NCBI GenBank assembly: GCA_032158295.1
Contig: CM063247.1
Location: 19,196,875 to 19,260,874, forward strand
Source of the DNA: Pycnopodia helianthoides
Lineage: Eukaryota > Echinodermata > Asteroidea > Forcipulatida > Asteriidae
Reading direction: 5' to 3'
DNA length: 64,000 nucleotides
Of this stretch, positions 18,101-22,919 are shown piece by piece. The notes beneath the pieces were generated by a model. That model was given only the letters and a program-made list of their open reading frames with translations, ran no database searches and was not told the DNA's origin. The first letter of the stretch is position 1; each line of letters opens with the position of its first letter. The position numbers and the translations under genes were made by a program.

Positions 18101-18719
18101 GATTCTGCGTAAAGTCTTTCTGCTGATGACAGATCAAACCTCTTTTTGCTGATCATGCCCTAAAGAAAAGTCTGTTTTCATAAACCTAGTTTGACAAAGT
18201 ACCTCTCTGACAGATCAACCAAATACAACTCCTTCATAATGTAGTATTTTGTTTATTCTTCTTTAAATAGGCAAAACATAAACGCCTCCGTTGCCCCTGG
18301 TCATTGCCTTGGTGCCCCTCGAAAGGTTCTAATGAGAAATTACAATTTCCAAACACCACAGAGAAAACGCCTCGGTGCCCTTGCCCTTTAAAACACAAGG
18401 CATCAGGCATGAGTTTGGCTCTGCAATGCTGATTCCAGCAATAGGAAGTACAACCAGCTGTTGGATTTTGTTTGATTTGGGGTTGAGAATGGATGATTTA
18501 CCAGGACCGGGCTGGGCTGGGTTCCTCTGAGTGCAGTCAACTCCCACAGCATCCTCTGCTTATAAGGCCCACTTGTCTCTGCGTTTCCCAGAATGACGCC
18601 GCCTTTCATGTCGGGGACTTCTTCGGAGTGTTCTAGCTGGGAGTTCATGACCATGAAGCAGGGCCCATCCCCTGGGGTACCGAGGTCAGTCTGGCTGAAT
18701 GGCAGACTGTCCATCTCAC
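37..18719 (-). CDS. TP53BP1: 53BP1 (TP53BP1) orthologue, N-terminal part, 17 coding exons (gene-level entry)
   Basis: 53BP1 is a nuclear adaptor that is phosphorylated by ATM at S/TQ sites after DNA double-strand breaks and recruits RIF1 and PTIP through its N-terminal half. The exons are 18719-18502, 17864-17500, 16604-16504, 15311-15105, 14070-13920, 13418-13249, 11827-11675, 10403-10230, 9381-9166, 8289-8159, 7855-7685, 6559-6335, 5393-5102, 4298-4149, 1819-1641, 696-597 and 190-37. Every junction keeps the frame, giving about 1050 residues before the window ends. Matches to recalled human 53BP1 run in the same order: [11 protein letters not shown] start, [35 protein letters not shown] followed by [23 protein letters not shown] and VRHSTPI. 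The RHSTPI motif falls at about residue 945, close to its human position. The model carries eight SQ and eight TQ dipeptides. The Tudor, UDR and BRCT domains are off the left edge. The orthologue call rests on motif order because most of the chain is low-complexity and diverged. Confidence 0.85.
191..596 (-). other. 53BP1 intron 16 with a repeat fragment
   Basis: This intron holds no exon that I can support. At about 480-540 on the plus strand is a fragment containing CAACACCCTTAGCAACAG followed by CCACAGCCGCTAG. Related segments occur at 11981-12105 and 51883-51931, so it is part of a dispersed element. Confidence 0.55.
597..696 (-). CDS. TP53BP1: 53BP1 coding exon 16 (residues 967-1000)
   Basis: The acceptor TTCTTCCAG|AAGG follows a good pyrimidine tract, and the donor GCAA|GTGAGT is near-consensus. 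It encodes [20 protein letters not shown] then [13 protein letters not shown], with two TQ sites. It loosely matches human EDPPTTPIRGNLLHF, which also lies after the RHSTPI block. The phase fits both neighbours. Confidence 0.74.
873..946 (+). tRNA. tRNA-Asn(GTT)-like sequence, decayed, probably a pseudogene or SINE head
   Basis: The 74-nt stretch has the layout of a tRNA. Acceptor-stem bases GGCTAG pair with CTAGTC, the D arm GCTC/GAGC is intact, and a seven-base loop ACGTTAA places GTT as the anticodon. The variable loop AGGTTG has the normal tRNA-Asn length. The anticodon stem and T stem are mostly wobble or mismatched, and the T loop reads TTCAAGT. It lies inside 53BP1 intron 15 on the opposite strand. 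I read it as a degraded copy rather than a working gene. Confidence 0.5.
1212..1592 (-). repeat. tRNA-derived SINE, copy 1
   Basis: Read on the minus strand it starts GGCGTGTCGTGGCCGAGCGG, with an A box, and has the B box GGTTCGAATCCC. This is followed by a conserved body CACTTGTGCCCTTGAGCAAG. Two further copies with the same body lie at 5450-5756 and 16640-17056. All three are in the transcribed orientation of the 53BP1 gene. The head looks serine- or leucine-tRNA-like, but too diverged to fix. The right end is clear and the left end is approximate. Confidence 0.75.
1641..1819 (-). CDS. TP53BP1: 53BP1 coding exon 15 (RHSTPI block; residues 907-966)
   Basis: The acceptor ACCCATCAG|GTATTG completes a GGT codon. 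The exon encodes [20 protein letters not shown], then [20 protein letters not shown]. Human 53BP1 has FHFTLPKEGDIIPPLTGATPP and later KRHSTPI, the same anchors at nearly the same residue numbers. The donor ACT|GTAGCA is the least certain edge; it is chosen because it ends in phase 0, as exon 16 needs. The open frame runs to about 1598, next to a SINE ending at 1592. Confidence 0.78.
1913..2220. repeat. Tandem repeat, three copies of about 104 bp
   Basis: The phrase GAGGACTGC followed by AGTAAACT recurs at 1913, 2017 and 2121, a period of 104 bp. Each copy continues with TTATGCTT, GTCAGG, and TTGGGNGTT. Copies are 85-95% alike by eye. It lies in 53BP1 intron 14 and has no open frame of note. 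Confidence 0.85.
2330..2560 (-). other. Unexplained open segment in 53BP1 intron 14
   Basis: A minus-strand frame stays open for 73 codons and has a protein-like composition, including [20 protein letters not shown] and [19 protein letters not shown] do not recognise a family. It could be a relic of a mobile-element protein or chance. It does not fit the phase-complete 53BP1 model. Between it and 2860 the DNA is anonymous, with a short C-rich run near 2590. Confidence 0.25.
2860..3068 (+). repeat. Dispersed intronic repeat U, copy 1
   Basis: This shares with 7282-7545, 9398-9681 and 12299-12563 the string GGAACCTC, then CAGGAGGTTTACAGATTCTG, ATCACCAGAAAT, TTTGGTGATTGCTTC and a GGTTTT...AAATCCTG end. 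All four copies are in the same orientation and all lie in 53BP1 introns. No terminal inverted repeats were found, so the type of element is unknown. This copy lacks the first 70 bp. Confidence 0.75.
3425..4020 (+). repeat. Duplicated intronic block V, copy 1 (interrupted by a MITE)
   Basis: Flanks 3440-3563 and 3904-4015 match the continuous block 6785-7020. Shared strings include GAGGTCAAGTCTCATTCTTG, ACTAAAGTATTTGAAGAA and ATATGGTTGGGACCAACTTG. The two halves here are separated by the palindromic element at 3564-3903. The other copy has no insert at that point and so represents an empty site. Confidence 0.8.
3564..3903. mobile_element. Palindromic MITE family C, copy 1
   Basis: It starts TTAAAGGCCCTGTACACTAT and ends TAATACCTTTAA. 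The centre is an AT-rich palindrome (ACAATAGTTTTTATCGCGCG). Internal phrases such as CTCGTGACTTCGATGACC recur in reverse in copies at 21135-21465 and 33357-33698. It has no coding capacity, so it is non-autonomous. The empty site at 6930 supports insertion at a TTA/TAA-like target. Confidence 0.85.
4149..4298 (-). CDS. TP53BP1: 53BP1 coding exon 14 (residues 857-907)
   Basis: The acceptor ACTTGAAG|CTCATC and donor ACTCAAG|GTGAGT give 150 nt of class 1-1. The translation runs [20 protein letters not shown] and ends [12 protein letters not shown], with two TQ sites. No human segment aligns convincingly. It joins in phase to exon 15, which has a clear human match, and that supports its inclusion. 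Confidence 0.7.
5102..5393 (-). CDS. TP53BP1: 53BP1 coding exon 13 (TQT motif; residues 760-857)
   Basis: The acceptor GATTACAG|CCGGAG and donor CAACCGG|GTAATG frame 97 codons plus one base. The translation starts [20 protein letters not shown], is rich in Ser, Lys and Glu, and ends [20 protein letters not shown]. The PTQTE segment fits the TQT core of dynein light chain (LC8) anchors, which human 53BP1 also carries, although farther towards its C terminus. That function is inferred from the motif only. Confidence 0.75.
5450..5756 (-). repeat. tRNA-derived SINE, copy 2 (diverged)
   Basis: On the minus strand this has AGCGGTCTAGTGCACCGGAC, a B box GGTTTGAACCC, then the common body ACACTTAAGCCCTTGAGCAA. 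The 3' side ends with a LINE-like tail containing GCTATATAAGAAC and an ATT repeat. It sits in 53BP1 intron 12, upstream of the minisatellite, and is too diverged to be young. Confidence 0.7.
5880..6258. repeat. 12-bp minisatellite, about 31 units
   Basis: The unit is AAGCCAGAGCCT with variants at three positions (A or G, G or C, G or A), kept in register for about 330 bp. A GGG slip at 6212 then shifts it. On the plus strand one frame would read Lys-Pro-Glu-Pro, but a TGA lies just upstream and there is no start. On the minus strand it reads Gly-Leu-Gly-Cys/Ser. It lies inside 53BP1 intron 12. Confidence 0.95.
6335..6559 (-). CDS. TP53BP1: 53BP1 coding exon 12 (residues 685-759)
   Basis: The acceptor GAACCAAG|GCCTGG and donor AGTCAG|GTACAG bracket exactly 75 codons in phase 0. 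It encodes [20 protein letters not shown], a basic cluster [10 protein letters not shown], and ends QKQKPLSQ. The frame stays open for 170 further codons into the following intron, across the 12-bp minisatellite, so intron retention would give a long alternative tail. I prefer splicing because exon 13 joins in frame. Confidence 0.72.
6785..7020 (+). repeat. Duplicated intronic block V, copy 2 (empty site)
   Basis: This is the uninterrupted counterpart of 3425-4020. Between CCATAAATTACG and GAACTAAAGTATTTGAAGAA it has no MITE. It is in the same orientation as copy 1 and lies about 260 bp before a copy of repeat U, so local duplication of intronic DNA within the 53BP1 gene is the simplest reading. 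Confidence 0.75.
7282..7545 (+). repeat. Dispersed intronic repeat U, copy 2
   Basis: It starts GGGATGAGACTTGACGAATG and includes GGAACCTCTCACATTTTACA, CATCACCAGAAATACAAGAA and TTTGACACAATG. It lies in 53BP1 intron 11 in the same orientation as the other three copies. Confidence 0.75.
7685..7855 (-). CDS. TP53BP1: 53BP1 coding exon 11 (residues 628-684)
   Basis: The acceptor CTTCCGAAG and donor TTCCAG|GTATGT give exactly 57 codons in phase 0. The translation is [20 protein letters not shown] followed by a Ser-rich stretch with [16 protein letters not shown] and an end KGQQSESFQ. One SQ site is present. The [14 protein letters not shown] start may form a short helix. No clear human counterpart was recognised, so it is assigned by phase and position. 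Confidence 0.7.
8159..8289 (-). CDS. TP53BP1: 53BP1 coding exon 10 (EPMELS; residues 584-627)
   Basis: A long pyrimidine tract and TTTCAG precede the exon and the donor is TATGGA|GTAAGC. It encodes [19 protein letters not shown] and ends QEADDDEYG. The first residues fit human DKPMDTS, which follows PSSPTEQ directly, so exons 9 and 10 preserve ancestral order. The exon ends in phase 0 and is acidic. Confidence 0.82.
8407..9017. mobile_element. Outer TIR element split by a nested MITE
   Basis: The ends AAGGGGCCATTCTGA and TCTGAATGGCCCCTT form a 15-bp inverted repeat with one mismatch. Between them lies a second element, 8609-9000, with its own ends. The simplest reading is a short TIR element that was hit by another. 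No transposase is present. Confidence 0.65.
8609..9000. mobile_element. Palindromic MITE family D
   Basis: It starts TTAAAGGCACAGTACACGTT and ends AACGTGTACCTTTAAA. A central near-palindrome GAGAAGCATTTCTGACAGAA/ACGCTTCTCAG lies at about 8801-8831. The same TAAAGG...ACAC end style is shared with families B, C and E. It is non-coding. Confidence 0.8.
9166..9381 (-). CDS. TP53BP1: 53BP1 coding exon 9 (LSGQ...PSSPTQQ; residues 512-584)
   Basis: The acceptor CATTTTAG|AACAA and donor AAGATG|GTGAG give a 216-nt class 1-1 exon. It encodes [20 protein letters not shown] then [15 protein letters not shown] and ends [10 protein letters not shown]. This is the best single match to human 53BP1, which has TPATTLHLLQLSGQRSLVQDS and later FIVPSSPTEQ. 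Here the PSPDAF motif itself is missing between these two anchors and is carried by exons 7 and 8 instead. The other two frames of this exon contain stops, which fixes the phase. Confidence 0.88.
9398..9681 (+). repeat. Dispersed intronic repeat U, copy 3
   Basis: It begins AAGGATGACATTTGACAAAT just 17 bp upstream (in gene sense) of the exon 9 acceptor. It includes CATCACCAGAAACACAAAAC and TTTGGTGACTGCTTCACTTC. Because it abuts an exon, it is a possible contributor to the exon duplications nearby, but no direct junction evidence is seen. Confidence 0.75.
10230..10403 (-). CDS. TP53BP1: 53BP1 coding exon 8, PSPEAF module copy B (residues 454-512)
   Basis: The acceptor TTTGTTTAG and donor GATCC|GTGAGT bracket a 174-nt class 1-1 exon. 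It encodes [20 protein letters not shown] and [21 protein letters not shown]. The [11 protein letters not shown] segment is almost identical to that of exon 7, and PSPEAW replaces PSPEAF. Because the exon is phase-symmetric, skipping it would leave the downstream frame intact. Its presence beside exon 7 is best explained by exon duplication. Confidence 0.82.
10859..11252. mobile_element. Palindromic MITE family B, copy 1
   Basis: It starts TAAAGGAACATTACAGAATT and ends AATTCTGTAATGTTCCTTTA, a near-perfect inverted end. The centre holds GCTCACTGAGCGATGAACTC. Copies occur at 14136-14525 (reverse) and 53930-54256 (internally deleted). It contains the phrase GTCACGAGAAAATAGTGAAA, which is also present in family C. 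Confidence 0.9.
11675..11827 (-). CDS. TP53BP1: 53BP1 coding exon 7, PSPEAF module copy A (residues 403-454)
   Basis: The acceptor GGGCAG|ACTAC and donor GAATG|GTACAT give a 153-nt exon of class 1-1. It encodes [20 protein letters not shown] then [16 protein letters not shown]. This resembles human LHLLQLSGQRSLVQDS followed by SSDLVAPSPDAF. The next exon repeats the module, so duplication is likely. The acceptor's pyrimidine tract is interrupted; an alternative acceptor at the following CCAG would introduce a stop. Confidence 0.8.
11981..12105. mobile_element. Short TIR element family H, copy 1
   Basis: The ends AAGGCCATGTCTGAATT and AATTCAAACACGGTCTT are inverted repeats with a few mismatches. 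The interior has GGCTGTTGCTAAGGGTGTTG, which is also found in reverse at 51883-51931 and 510-530. It lies in 53BP1 intron 6. Confidence 0.65.
12299..12563 (+). repeat. Dispersed intronic repeat U, copy 4
   Basis: It starts AGGGATGACATTGGACGAAT and includes GGAACCTCTCAGATGTTGCA and CATTTGGTGACTGCTTTACT. It lies in 53BP1 intron 6, between exon 7 and exon 6, in the same orientation as the other copies. The stretch from 12564 to 13248 holds nothing I can identify. Confidence 0.75.
13249..13418 (-). CDS. TP53BP1: 53BP1 coding exon 6 (SSQQDLF block; residues 346-403)
   Basis: The acceptor TATCCTCAG is preceded by a short pyrimidine tract and the donor is GAAAAG|GTACAAG. The C-terminal half reads [19 protein letters not shown]. 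This corresponds to the human block STQEDLFDQSNKT, with one SQ and one TQ site. It lies shortly before the PSPEAF module in both proteins. The exon ends with one base of a codon, like the three exons that follow. Confidence 0.8.
13920..14070 (-). CDS. TP53BP1: 53BP1 coding exon 5 (Ser-rich; residues 296-346)
   Basis: The acceptor GACACAG|ACAGCC and the strong donor ATC|GTAAGT frame a serine-dominated stretch ([20 protein letters not shown]). No S/TQ sites occur. Serine homopolymers of this kind are common in the disordered half of 53BP1, but I cannot align it residue by residue. The next intron begins with a perfect GTAAGT. Confidence 0.66.
14136..14525. mobile_element. Palindromic MITE family B, copy 2 (inverted)
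   Basis: This is the reverse-orientation counterpart of 10859-11252. It begins AGGAACATTACAGAATTGGT and ends GTAATGTTCCATTAA, and contains TTTTCACTATTTTCTCGTGA. It lies in 53BP1 intron 4, so the two copies flank exons 5-7 as an inverted pair about 3 kb apart. Confidence 0.9.
14985..15085. repeat. Repeat I, partial copy
   Basis: GGCCAATGAGAGGTCTTCC, a GAGTGAGCGTG block and GACGTCATATGCAAGG-like GATGTCATATATGCAAGGGG match the right half of the element at 26165-26300. It lies next to the exon 4 donor. Confidence 0.6.
15105..15311 (-). CDS. TP53BP1: 53BP1 coding exon 4 (residues 227-296)
   Basis: The acceptor TTCTTAAG|ATCC completes a GAT codon, and the donor is CCTCAG|GTAGC. The translation starts [17 protein letters not shown], is rich in Asp, Glu, Pro and Ser, and ends [14 protein letters not shown]. 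The end is a short basic cluster, possibly part of a docking or localisation segment. No domain is recognised. The exon keeps phase with both neighbours. Confidence 0.68.
15734..15926. mobile_element. Palindromic MITE family F
   Basis: The ends AAAGGGGCTGTGTCGTCA and TGACGACACAGCCCCTTT are perfect inverted repeats. Inverted similarity continues inward (CAGGCCTGTAAAATG-type against CAGTCACAGGCCTGC) to a centre near 15830 with GGAGGGAGGGCATGC. The length is about 193 bp and no coding potential is present. Confidence 0.9.
16504..16604 (-). CDS. TP53BP1: 53BP1 coding exon 3 (residues 193-227)
   Basis: The acceptor TATATAG|CTCAG is chosen over the CTCAG four bases downstream because only the former avoids an immediate TAA in the phase inherited from exon 2. 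The translation is [20 protein letters not shown] then [13 protein letters not shown]. The donor is TCTG|GTGAG. The NTPPRT segment is a proline-directed phosphorylation candidate. The pyrimidine tract before this acceptor is poor, which lowers confidence slightly. Confidence 0.66.
16640..17056 (-). repeat. tRNA-derived SINE, copy 3 (full length)
   Basis: Minus strand from 17056: the head GGCGTGTCGTGGCCGAGCGG has the A box, and GGGTTCGAGTCCC is the B box. The body is CACTTGTGTCCTTAAGCAAG, followed by TTCGGATGGGACGTAAAGCC. The tail GAGCGCTATATAAAAGCC is of LINE 3'-end style, so retroposition by a partner LINE is inferred. This is the best preserved copy in the window and lies immediately upstream, in gene sense, of exon 3. 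Confidence 0.85.
17165..17262 (-). repeat. Second tRNA-derived repeat type
   Basis: The minus strand reads GGTGATCTAGCGATAAGACA with a B-box-like GGATTTGAATCTC. The arrangement is that of a tRNA, but the head differs from the other SINEs. It directly neighbours the full-length SINE. Confidence 0.55.
17265..17410 (+). repeat. Repeat with GGACACCC motifs, copy 1
   Basis: Phrases TTGGACACCCTGTTTTA, ATCTGTCATTTACATG and CCAGCAAGTTTGGACACCC recur in reverse complement at 32940-33150. It also contains the direct repetition GGACACCCTGTTTTAAA/GGACACCCTGTTTTAT. Confidence 0.7.
17500..17864 (-). CDS. TP53BP1: 53BP1 coding exon 2 (acidic, Gly/Glu-rich; residues 72-193)
   Basis: The acceptor TGCAG is followed by ACAACTGG in phase 0, and the donor is AACAG|GTGAAA. 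The first half is basic and polar ([20 protein letters not shown]). The second half is a Gly-rich run followed by an acidic run, [20 protein letters not shown]. It contains RSQP and TSQD, two candidate ATM sites. I see no specific alignment to human 53BP1 here beyond composition; assignment is by position and phase. The long open frame on both strands here is a side effect of the repetitive GGN/CCN codons. Confidence 0.7.
18502..18719 (-). CDS. TP53BP1: 53BP1 coding exon 1 (start codon, residues 1-71)
   Basis: The acceptor CTCAG is followed by five untranslated bases and an ATG at 18714-18712, so a non-coding 5' exon must lie upstream. Translation begins [20 protein letters not shown] and continues with [13 protein letters not shown]. 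This fits the human start, where an SQ in the first dozen residues precedes a DTPCLIIEDSQPE-like block. The donor is CCTG|GTAAAT and the exon ends in phase 0. Two SQ and one TQ sites are present. Reading frame continues open past the donor, so the exact 3' edge rests on the splice consensus and on phase agreement with the next exon. Confidence 0.82.
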
Positions 18720-19645
18720 CTGAGCAATGAGAGAGAAGTCAGAGAAGTCAAAGTACATTTTCCAGTGGATCATAAGCAACAGCACTGGATAGAGTGTAGT
18801 TTGATGGCACCCGTGAACCCCACCACAACTTATATAATGCAAGTATACAAAAAATTGAATAGATTTCTCACACAAACTTGCCAGGGGTGTCCAAATTTAT
18901 ATTCACCCTTACAGCGGTGACCAAGACTCGAAATAACCACTAGACTACTGGCCAGAGTCCAGTAATTTAAGTATACAAATCCCACAATCAAACACGTCCT
19001 GCAGCCAATTTCAAGAAACTTTACGCCACTGCCTCAGTCCATTTGTGCAAGAATACGCTTCAACTAAACTCTGCAAATGCACCAAACAACAATGGACCAG
19101 TAGTCAAGCAAGAGGTACATGAAAACATCACACAAAACAAGACGGTGATAAACATCGTGCAGAGTATAAAAGATGGCGAGCCTGCGTCGCGAGCAACAGC
19201 CGGCCAAGACTTATACTGCCGTCTGCTCTTGAAAATTCGACAAATTTTTCTCATGAAACCATGTTTAAGCAACACTGCTATCTTTTCCTCTGCAACAGTC
19301 AGATGAAACGTGGTTCTCGGGTACTGACTGTTGTGTCAATGGAAGACCCATCCGAAATGGAGAGGTAAAAGTGAACAGAGTGTAATGTGTATCTCAAAAA
19401 CAGTTCCAAGAGGTTAATTCATCTGATGTATGAACACGGCTACCACCTCATGTGCCCATACATGTACTTTGACAACTACGTGACCACAGACATGCATGCT
19501 TTCCGGCGTCATTTGAAACAAGTACATCAATTTAATAAGAATGTATCAGGTGCTTTCAATATGCAGTAAATTGTGTTTAAACTCACTGGTGCTCCTGGAG
19601 TCTCAAGGAAGACACAACAATTCTGAATTACATGGTTTGGGAACT

Positions 19646-20029
19646 TAAAGGCAGAATACACTTTTGGTAATATTGTCAAAGACTAGTTTCCTCACTTGGT
19701 GTATCCAAACATGCATAAAATAACAAACCTGTGAAAATTTGGGCTCAATGGGTCATTGAAGTTGCAAGAAAATAATGAAAGAAAAAACACACTTTTTGCA
19801 TAGAATTGTGTGCTTTCAGATGCCTGAAAAAGGCCTCATGCCTAAAGCCTTCCTCAGATTCAAAAATTTTAGTGAGAAATTACCTCTTTCTCAAAAACTA
19901 CACTACTTCAGAGGGAGTCATTTCTCACAATGTTTTATACTATCAGCAGCTCTCAGGTGCTCCTTACCAAGTCAGTTTTTATGGAAATGTATTTCTTGAG
20001 TGATTACTAAAAGTATCCACTGCCTTTAA
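19646..20029. mobile_element. Palindromic MITE family E, copy 1
   Basis: It starts TTAAAGGCAGAATACACTTT and ends AAAGTATCCACTGCCTTTAA. Internal phrases include TCTCACAATGTTTTATACTA and GAGCCCAAAT-type segments. The reverse copy is at 42604-42973. The open frames seen inside both copies are chance frames of the palindrome. Confidence 0.88.
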
Positions 20030-20231
20030 CAGAGAAGGTGGTTGCATTTCAACAAGGGTTTTGCTCATAACGTCACCACCTTCACGAAGAGCCACATACA
20101 GTATGTTAAAATGAAAAATTATTGATTAATATAGGAAGGGGCATATTATCTCAGTTGCATTTTGCATTTTCAAGAGCAGGGCTCGAAATTTACACTGAAC
20201 CGCAGGTTTGAGGCAAGTGATTTTAGTGTAG

Positions 20232-20520
20232 GGCCAGTAACTCTTGCGTTTTTCAATAAGCCATTTGCGAGTTAGATTTGAATAATGTCTGGTGCAATGA
20301 CTTGATCAGTCTTAAAATACCGCTTAAATTTGAATTCCTCAGACTTTAAAAACCGTTCCTATGGCAAGCGCCAATACACAATTCTGAATGAATCAACTGT
20401 CTGTATAGTCTTAGGAAATTCAAATTTAATCAGTAACTTGTGACTAAGCAGGTCTAGTCATTGTACCAGACACGATTCAAATCCAACTCGCTAACGGCTT
20501 ATTGAGTAAGTAGTTTTGTA
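20232..20520. mobile_element. Large imperfect palindrome
   Basis: TCAATAAGCCATTTGCGAGTTAG near 20253 pairs with CTAACGGCTTATTGAG near 20490-20507. TTTGAATTCC and GGAAATTCAAATTTAA are also inverted. This is the build of a foldback or MITE element. The ends are not sharp. Confidence 0.65.
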
Positions 20521-21134
20521 ACAAAAAAATGGTTTTCAAGTGTTTTTCTGATAAGTATCTTTCAATTTTGTTGAGTAAAAGTAATAAACTTTTCCAATAA
20601 GAATGAGATCAATCTTCTCTAGTGATTGTTCGAATAAAAACAGTTTTTACGTGAACTTGAGTAGCTTTTTCTCTGATCTTGGTGGTCCAGTAAAAATATT
20701 GAGCTAAAATTAAAGCCCCGCAGTCTGGATTCAAGCCCCGAATTCAAGCCCTGAAGAGCCACACATCCCCAAAGGAGCATAGTAATACATGCAACAGAAG
20801 AGCATTTGCATTTTTAAGCCAAGCGCAGTGAGGAAATGTGAATCTCTATCATGCCTTGGCATTGTGGCTAGCTTGCGTGAAAATGGTAATGACAATAATT
20901 GTCATTGGGTTATGGAAGCTAAACTGAAAAAGTGAAAGGAGAATGATCTAATTAATCTTCTAAGGGACAGTTTTTTTTTGTTTGTGTGTGTGTGTGTTAA
21001 TTTTGTGTGTGTGTGTGGTTTTTTTTTAAAATCACATCCAAAATCAGGCCTGGAATCACACGGAGACCACAATGTCATGTCCTCTACTGACAAGAATCCA
21101 ATTTCATCGAGCTGCTTAAGCAAACAACTTTGCT

Positions 21135-21465
21135 TTAAGGTATTGTACACTTTTGGTAACAGCTCAAAATCAGTGTCCACATTTTGTGTGATCAACATCT
21201 GCACGAACAAACAAACCTGTGAAAGTTTGAGCTCAATTGGTCATTGAGGTCACGAGAAAATAGTGAAAAGAGACCTTATGTGTTTTTTGTTTTTTCAAAC
21301 ATCAAGTTTTTATCACACGTGATAAAAACTATTGTTTTATTCATTTCTCAGAAACGATAGCATTTTAGGCAGAAATATTTTAAGAAATCCTTTTTACCAT
21401 TTTACTTTAAATCATGTAAGTTCCGTGTGAATCTGTGAACATTTGTGTGGGTTTCTATAAAGTTA
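21135..21465. mobile_element. Palindromic MITE family C, copy 2 (right end lost)
   Basis: It begins TTAAGGTATTGTACACTTTT. The phrase GTCACGAGAAAATAGTGAAA and the central TTTTTATCACACGTGATAAA are present. After CTGTGAACATTTGTGTGG it diverges, so the right terminus is missing. Confidence 0.85.
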
Positions 21466-21479
21466 TTTCACCTCCTGGA

Positions 21480-22340
21480 GGTACTTGGGCGTAGGGCCAA
21501 GAAGCAGAGGTGGTCCAGCGTTATTGGCACTATTTATGGGGGCTACAGTACAGACAATCCACGCTGGTCAGTTTAAACACGGTTTAAATGTGTCATGTCA
21601 CTATTGTCAGTATCGCTTCTGAAATTCTTCATAAATTACACCAAAACGAGAAGTTGGCATAAGTTTTTGTCTTTTTTTCTTAAAATATTTTCTCAATGAT
21701 GTTTTGAGTGTTATGAATGGATTCATGACACATGGAAGATCAAGTCAATGTTCTTAGAATGTGAGTCATGTTTTTTTAAAGTGGTAAAAATTTGGCAAAT
21801 CTGGTGACTAGTCTGACCAAAATAGTCGAAATTGCAATTTCGCCACTTTTTTGCACTGCATGACTCGTAACCCTCCGGTCTCCGACCGTCGGGAGGATGG
21901 AGGGTTACGATTATCGCAACTACAAAACGAGCACATTTTCATCTCAATGTGATCTCCACAACTGCGCTATGGTACCCGACAACTGGGGGAAAAATCTTGG
22001 CATAAAAACAAGGGTTTCTATTCCAAAAATTATTAATAAATAGGGCCAATCCACTTCATATCCTTGGCCCTACGCCTATGACTGTTGTTACGTCAGTGTC
22101 AGTATTGCGTCTGATTTTCTTCATAAATTACACAATTGCTCTTTAACATGTAACAACTGGGGGAAAAATCTCGTCATAAAAACATGGGTCTCTATTCGAC
22201 AATTTTTTTTCAGAATTTGTAGGTACATATTAATCATTATACATGTACTTAGTTATCATGATTATAGCATAGGATAGGCAATAATAGGGGTAGGGCCAAG
22301 AATACAAAGTGGATTGGGCTAACTTGGTTGGTACGAAGCG
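21480..22340. repeat. Repeat mosaic with internal direct and inverted copies
   Basis: AACTGGGGGAAAAATCT occurs at about 21980 and 22152. CTTCATAAATTACAC occurs at about 21628 and 22119. TAGGGCCAAT...CTTGGCCCTA near 22043-22073 is inverted against TAGGGCCAAG...GATTGGGCT near 22291-22320. A hairpin GTAACCCTCC/GGAGGGTTAC lies at 21867-21908. The element type is unknown. Confidence 0.65.
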
Positions 22341-22753
22341 GCGGGTGTCCAGTGACAGTGCCACTGCCAGTGTATTGGCACTATTTAATGGGCTAACGAA
22401 CCACTAGCCCCACATAGTGTGGCTAAGTGTGAACCTATTTTGCCTAACAAGCCACCAACTACATGTACACAGTACAGTAAAGGAGAGGAAAGGATTAATA
22501 AACTAAACATTGATACGTTATGTCCGTAAACTAGACAACTGTCAGTTTTCTGCCGTACATTCGTTTTCACCACCAACAAAAGCTAAACTTACTTTAATAC
22601 TTACCCAGCTTTTTATTACGGAAACGATACTTTCATTTGATAAATATTCGGAATGTGTTTACACATTGCAGTTGTAACTAGTGAGTAATACCACTGCACT
22701 CGTTCTTCAAGTTTGTAACAATTTGACGGACAAGATTTTTTCCCTCAACGACG

Positions 22754-22766
22754 GCCGCCATCCACC
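22754..22766 (-). promoter_or_regulatory. YY1-like motif, candidate 53BP1 promoter area
   Basis: The minus strand reads GGTGGATGGCGGC. An ATGGCGGC core is often found just downstream of transcription starts in animal promoters. It is on the correct strand and about 4 kb upstream of the first coding exon, in a locally CpG-richer patch. This is only a guess from the motif. Confidence 0.25.
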
Positions 22767-22919
22767 GTAGCAGTCAAGTATCAACATGCTTTCAGCCTCG
22801 TACCCAAAAACCGCTCACATGTACATTTCGTTGCTCGTACTTAATCTCGCTCTCTCACGCAAAGAAGCCTTTAACTACTGGTATCCAGTCACGTCCTTGT
22901 TCAAGAGGACGATGTATAC

